A stretch of DNA of 64,000 bases from Streptomyces xanthii (GTDB lineage Bacteria; Actinomycetota; Actinomycetes; Streptomycetales; Streptomycetaceae). The stretch lies in contig NZ_CP061281.1 of assembly GCF_014621695.1 (NCBI RefSeq), forward strand, positions 2,108,001 through 2,172,000. Reading direction: 5' to 3'. The notes beneath the pieces were generated by a model, which was not told the DNA's origin, searched no databases, and was given only the letters and a program-made list of their open reading frames with translations. Both the position numbers and the translations under genes were made by a program. How positions within the stretch are numbered: the stretch's first letter is position 1; each line of letters starts with the position of its first letter. Positions 60,200 to 64,000 of this stretch are shown piece by piece.

Positions 60200-62907
60200 G
60201 CGAGACCATGGATCTGGACGCCCTGCGGCACGCGATGGCGGAGAACGCGGCGCGGCCAGAGGGTCCCGCGCGGGGCGCCCGCGCGGAGGCGCTGCTCGCC
60301 GAGGCGGAGCGGCTCGGTGTCGCGCTCGGGGTGATCGAGGCGCTCAGCCACCAGCTGCAGATGTACAACTACAGCTCCGAGAAGGACAAGATGTTCGTCC
60401 CCTTCGCGCGTCTGCTGCGCATGTGGGACGAGCACCCCGAGGACTTCGACGCCTACGAGACGCACTCGCTGCACTGGGTCTTCAAGTGGATGACGAACGG
60501 GATGCTGAACCAGCCGCACATCCCGCTCGCCTCCATCGAGAAGTGGCTCGGCGAGATGGAGCACCGCTACAAGGTGGCGGGCCATTCCGAACGGGCCGTC
60601 CGTATGAGCGAGTTCTACGTGGCCGACCACCTGGGCGACGAGGAGCGGGCCACGCGCGCGTACGACGCGTGGCTGGCGGCGGACCGTGACGACAAGGCCG
60701 ACTGCCACGCCTGTGAGCTGAACGGCCAGGGAGCCCGTCAGGCGGACCTGCGCCACGACGAACGGGCCCTCGAACTGTGGGGTCCCGTCCTGGCGGGCGA
60801 GCTGACGTGCGCCCATGAGCCGCACGCCGCGCTGGCCTCGTCGCTGCTGCCGCTGCTGCGTCTGGGGCGTCCGGAGGAGGCGCGGGCCAACCACCTGCGG
60901 GGGCTCCGCCTGGTGCGGCAGATGGAGTCGATGCGGGGCGCGTTCGCGTCGCACGTCGAGTTCTGCGCCCTGACGGGCAACGAGGCGCGCGCCCTGGAGC
61001 TGCTCGCGGAGCGGCCCGCGTACTTCACGGACAGCGGCGACCCGCAGGGCCTGAAGAACTTCCTCGCGGTGACGGCGCTGGTCATGGACCGGCTGGTCGG
61101 GCTGGGCCTGGGCGAGCAGCGGGTGCCGGGGCCGGCCGGGCGCGACTGGACCGCGGCCGAACTCGCCGTGCACGCGCGCGGGGAGGCGCTGGCGGTCGCC
61201 GCCCGCTTCGACGCGCGCAACGGCACGGACGTGGTGAGCAGGCGGGTGCGCGAGCGCATGGACCAGCGGCCGCTCGTGGAGCGGCTCCCGCTGGGCGTGC
61301 GCGTCGCCCGCCCGTCGGTCGCCGTGCCGGTGGCGCCGGCCTCTCCGGCGGACGCGGGGCCGCGGGACGCCGCGTCCCTGGTCGCGGAGGCCCGGCGGCT
61401 CTCGGCGGCCACGGGTGGTCCCGTGGCCGCCCGGGCCTGGGCCACGGCCGCGCGTGCGGCGCAGGACGAGGGCCTGGAGCTCACGGTCCGCGACCGGGCG
61501 GAGATCGCCGACTACGCGGCGATCCACTCCGACGACACCGCCGGCGGCTTCGACCGCGCGGCCGCACTGTTCGAGGAGGCGGGCGACCCGGCGGAGGCCC
61601 GCGCGGCACGCGCGCGTGGGGCGTTCGCGCTGGCCCGCGCGGGACGCCTGGACGAGGCGCGCGCGGCGATCCGGGAGCCGTACGAGCAGGTGGTGCTCGA
61701 CGGGTTCGCGGAACTGGACGCGGAGACGGCCAGGCCGGTGACGGCCGTGCTGACGAGCCGGGCGCGCATCCTGCTGATGGGGCACGCCGGGGACGAGGAC
61801 ATCGCGGACGCCGAGGCGTGCGTACGGGAACTGCTGGGCCTCGCCGAGCGGTTCCCCGACGTTCCCCGCCTCGCCTCCCAGGCGGCGGCCGCGCGGGGCA
61901 TGCTCGGTGACATCGCGGTGCACCGTGGTGACGACGAGGGGGCGCGCGCTCTGTTCGAGGGCGCGGTGGAGGCGCATCTGGCGGCGGAGCGGCCGTGGGC
62001 GGCCGTGGACTGCGACATGCGCCTTGTCGGTCTCGCCCGGGAGCGGGGCGACCTCGACGAGGGCGAACGGCGGCTGCGGGCGGCCCTGGAGCACGGCGCG
62101 GGCGTCCTGGAGCCGCACGACGTGGCGCAGCTGCAGCTCCAGCTGGCGGAGCTCCTCGCCGCGGGCGGTGACGCGCGGGGCGCGTCGGACCACGCCCTCG
62201 AGGCGGCGCACTGGGCCGACGAGGCCGGTGACGGCGCCGGGCTCGGCGCCTGGGCCCGCTTCCAGCTGGGCGGCCATCTGCTGGGCCAGGACCGGCACGC
62301 GGAGGCGGCCGAGATTCTGGAGTCGGCGCTGCTCGACCTGACGTCGGACGATCACGGCGACGGCGCGATCGTGCAGGCCCGCTGGTGGCTGGGCGACTGC
62401 GCCCGCGCCCTGGGCGAGCACCTGCAGTCCGCCGAGGCGTGGCTGCAGGCGGCCGAGCTCGCCCAGCACTGGCCGGAGCAGCGGGACCACGCGATGCTCG
62501 CGAACCTGGCCGCCGACGCGCTGGACCGGGCCGGGCGTCCCGAGGACGCCGACCGCGCGTACGTGCGCGCGGGCGAGCTGTGGGCTTCCCTGGGCCGGAC
62601 GGGCGCGGTGGTGCGCTGTCTGCGCGCGCGTGCCTGGCTGGACTCCGCCGACGCGGACGCCGAGCGCGCCTGCATGGAGGCCGCGATCACCGGTTGCGAG
62701 GAGGCTCTGCCCGACGCCGGCGACGACCGTGCCGCCCTGCTGGCCGAACTGGGCCACACGCACCGCCAGTTCGCCCAGCTCCTGGCTCGCCGGGACGCCC
62801 CGGACGCGCAGGAGCACCTGGAGCGGGCGGCCGCGGCCTTCGACGAGGCCGGGGACACGGAGGCCCGCGACGAGGCTCGGGAGGCCCTGGAGGCGCTGCG
62901 GGGCTAG
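60196..62907 (+). CDS. Large TPR protein coupled to the Hsp90 gene
   Basis: The 903-residue protein is all helical and built of tetratricopeptide-like repeats, clearest in the second half (DVAQLQLQLAELLAAGGDAR, AQHWPEQRDHAMLANLAADA, AFDEAGDTEARDEAREALEA). There is no catalytic domain I recognise and no signal peptide. TPR proteins are standard co-chaperones of Hsp90 in eukaryotes, so a partner role with the coupled Hsp90-like gene is the natural inference, although no clear MEEVD-type C-terminal tail was seen on the chaperone. Confidence 0.8.
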   Translation: MSETMDLDALRHAMAENAARPEGPARGARAEALLAEAERLGVALGVIEALSHQLQMYNYSSEKDKMFVPFARLLRMWDEHPEDFDAYETHSLHWVFKWMTNGMLNQPHIPLASIEKWLGEMEHRYKVAGHSERAVRMSEFYVADHLGDEERATRAYDAWLAADRDDKADCHACELNGQGARQADLRHDERALELWGPVLAGELTCAHEPHAALASSLLPLLRLGRPEEARANHLRGLRLVRQMESMRGAFASHVEFCALTGNEARALELLAERPAYFTDSGDPQGLKNFLAVTALVMDRLVGLGLGEQRVPGPAGRDWTAAELAVHARGEALAVAARFDARNGTDVVSRRVRERMDQRPLVERLPLGVRVARPSVAVPVAPASPADAGPRDAASLVAEARRLSAATGGPVAARAWATAARAAQDEGLELTVRDRAEIADYAAIHSDDTAGGFDRAAALFEEAGDPAEARAARARGAFALARAGRLDEARAAIREPYEQVVLDGFAELDAETARPVTAVLTSRARILLMGHAGDEDIADAEACVRELLGLAERFPDVPRLASQAAAARGMLGDIAVHRGDDEGARALFEGAVEAHLAAERPWAAVDCDMRLVGLARERGDLDEGERRLRAALEHGAGVLEPHDVAQLQLQLAELLAAGGDARGASDHALEAAHWADEAGDGAGLGAWARFQLGGHLLGQDRHAEAAEILESALLDLTSDDHGDGAIVQARWWLGDCARALGEHLQSAEAWLQAAELAQHWPEQRDHAMLANLAADALDRAGRPEDADRAYVRAGELWASLGRTGAVVRCLRARAWLDSADADAERACMEAAITGCEEALPDAGDDRAALLAELGHTHRQFAQLLARRDAPDAQEHLERAAAAFDEAGDTEARDEAREALEALRG

Positions 62908-62923
62908 ACCCGCGCGGGTGCGC

Positions 62924-62957
62924 CTCCGGTCCGGTCACCCGAGCGGCCGGACCGGAG
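62924..62957. terminator. Bidirectional terminator after the TPR gene
   Basis: Arms 62924-62934 (ctccggtccgg) and 62947-62957 (ccggaccggag) form a perfect 11-bp stem with a 12-base loop between convergent genes. Confidence 0.85.
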
Positions 62958-62997
62958 ACCGCGCACGACGGGGCCGCCGGCCGACGAGGAGAGGCCG

Positions 62998-64000
62998 CTA
63001 CTCGACGCCGATGAGCAGCAGCGCCGACTGCCGGCCGCCCCGGTAGACGACCGTGTCGACGGCCAGGTAGGACTCACGGACGTGCTGTTCGAGGCTCTGG
63101 GCGACCTCGTCCGGGACCTCGTCGCCGAGCACCAGGGTGACGAGCTCCCCACCGGCCGCGAGCATCCGGTCCAGGACCGTGCGGGCGGTGGCCGGGACCT
63201 CGTGGCCGATGACGGCCACGTCGCCTTCGATGAGGCCCAGGACGTCGCCGGCCTGGCAGATCCCGGCCATGGTCCACGACTGCCGCTCCGCGACGGTCAG
63301 TTCGCCGTAGCGGGTCGCGCCGGCCGCCGAGGTCATCGCGACGACGTCCTCGTCGAAGCGCCGGTCGGGTTCGTGCACGGCGAGCGCGGCGATGCCCTGG
63401 ACCGCGGACCGGGTCGGGATCAGGGCGACCCGTACGCCCTCGGAGCGGGCCTGTTCGGCCGCCGCGGCGGCGGTGTGGCGCAGCTCCGCGTCGTTCGGCA
63501 GCAGCACCACCTCGCGCGCGTGGGCGCGGCGGATCGCGTCGACGAGTTCCCCGCTGGCGGGAGGTTCGCCGGGCCGGTCCGGGACGGTGGTCGCGCCGGC
63601 CTCCGCGTAGAGCCCGGCCAGCCCGTCGCCGGGCACGACGGCCACGACGGCGCGCTGCGCCCGTTCCCTGGGCGGTGTGGCGCCGCCGCCCGTGTGCGCG
63701 TCCCCGAGGCCGAAGTGGGTGATGCGGATGCGGTACGGGCGGCCGGCCTCCACGCCCGCTTCCACGGCGGCGCCCGCGTCGTCGACGTGGACGTGCACGT
63801 TCCACAGGCCGTCTCCGCCGACGACCACCAGGGAGTCGCCGAGGGCGTCGAGCCGGGTGCGCAGTCGCGCGACGGCCCGGTCGTCGGCCTCCAGGAGGTA
63901 GATCACCTCGAAGGCGGGCCCCGCGCCCCCGTGCTCGTCGGGGCACTCGAGGGAGCCGCCCGCTTCTGCGGGGGCCTCGGGCACGGCCCTGGGTGCCTGC
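62998..64000 (-). CDS. DAK/DegV-type (YloV/FakA-like) protein, N-terminal part beyond window
   Basis: The C-terminal part of a DhaL-DegV protein lies here (VIYLLEADDRAVARLRTRLD, LGDSLVVVGGDGLWNVHVHV, VVLLPNDAELRHTAAAAAEQ, VALIPTRSAVQGIAALAVHE, ESYLAVDTVVYRGGRQSALL). The frame stays open to base 64000, so the N-terminal dihydroxyacetone-kinase-like DhaL domain lies outside. The family phosphorylates fatty acids in other Gram-positive bacteria (FakA). A GTG at 63984 is an internal codon, not the start. Confidence 0.85.
   Translation of the reverse strand, partial: QAPRAVPEAPAEAGGSLECPDEHGGAGPAFEVIYLLEADDRAVARLRTRLDALGDSLVVVGGDGLWNVHVHVDDAGAAVEAGVEAGRPYRIRITHFGLGDAHTGGGATPPRERAQRAVVAVVPGDGLAGLYAEAGATTVPDRPGEPPASGELVDAIRRAHAREVVLLPNDAELRHTAAAAAEQARSEGVRVALIPTRSAVQGIAALAVHEPDRRFDEDVVAMTSAAGATRYGELTVAERQSWTMAGICQAGDVLGLIEGDVAVIGHEVPATARTVLDRMLAAGGELVTLVLGDEVPDEVAQSLEQHVRESYLAVDTVVYRGGRQSALLLIGVE

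Overview
The window is a very GC-rich actinobacterial chromosome segment, almost certainly Streptomyces or a close relative. The evidence is third-position G/C codon use, many GTG starts, and Streptomyces marker genes: the sporulation sigma factor whiG, the differentiation regulator nsdA, a cluster of four type I signal peptidases, and an actinobacterial glnD-glnK-amtB block. It is a conserved core region; I see no prophage, insertion sequence, CRISPR array, rRNA or tRNA gene. Most genes are on the minus strand.

Layout, left to right. 1-4.75 kb: a mycothiol-dependent enzyme cut by the window edge, then a thiamine ABC transporter operon (thiB-thiP-thiQ) behind a TPP riboswitch. 4.8-10.8 kb: the rpsB-tsf-pyrH-frr-cdsA-rlmN translation/lipid run. 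11-17.2 kb: a secreted M23 peptidase, a degenerate 34-bp tandem repeat array, a TetR regulator, whiG, dprA, a ComM-like ATPase and yraN. 17.3-24.4 kb: DUF2469 and Nudix genes, signal peptidases sipZ/Y/X/W, rplS, trmD, rimM, khpA and rpsP. 24.7-29.9 kb: an SprT-like zinc protein, a eukaryote/archaeal-type prolyl-tRNA synthetase, a methyltransferase and ftsH. 30-38.8 kb: ffh, glnD-glnK-amtB with a GlnR box, nsdA and an orphan prim-pol domain protein. 38.9-50.9 kb: ftsY, an NCS1 permease, an LLM oxidoreductase, a small unknown gene, the glucose permease glcP, smc, a small coiled-coil gene, acylphosphatase and a CAP-domain protein. 50.9-58.2 kb: mutM, rnc, rpmF, a DUF177 gene, a coiled-coil protein with a Q/Y/P-rich tail, coaD, rsmD and recG. 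58.2-64 kb: a plus-strand, translationally coupled Hsp90-like/TPR gene pair, then the C-terminal half of a DAK/DegV-type fatty-acid-kinase-like protein cut by the right edge.

Functionally this is mostly housekeeping: ribosome biogenesis (rpsB, tsf, frr, rplS, rpsP, rpmF, trmD, rimM, rsmD, rlmN), protein targeting and export (ffh, ftsY, four signal peptidases), nitrogen sensing (GlnR box, amtB, glnK, glnD), chromosome maintenance (smc, recG, mutM, dprA) and development (whiG, nsdA, rnc/absB). The parts least explained by known biology are the Hsp90-TPR pair, the 34-bp repeat array, the SprT-like protein, the orphan prim-pol protein and the disordered tails on CdsA and the coiled-coil protein.

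Most intergenic gaps hold clear GC-rich hairpins without strong T-tracts, as is usual for Streptomyces terminators; they are listed individually.
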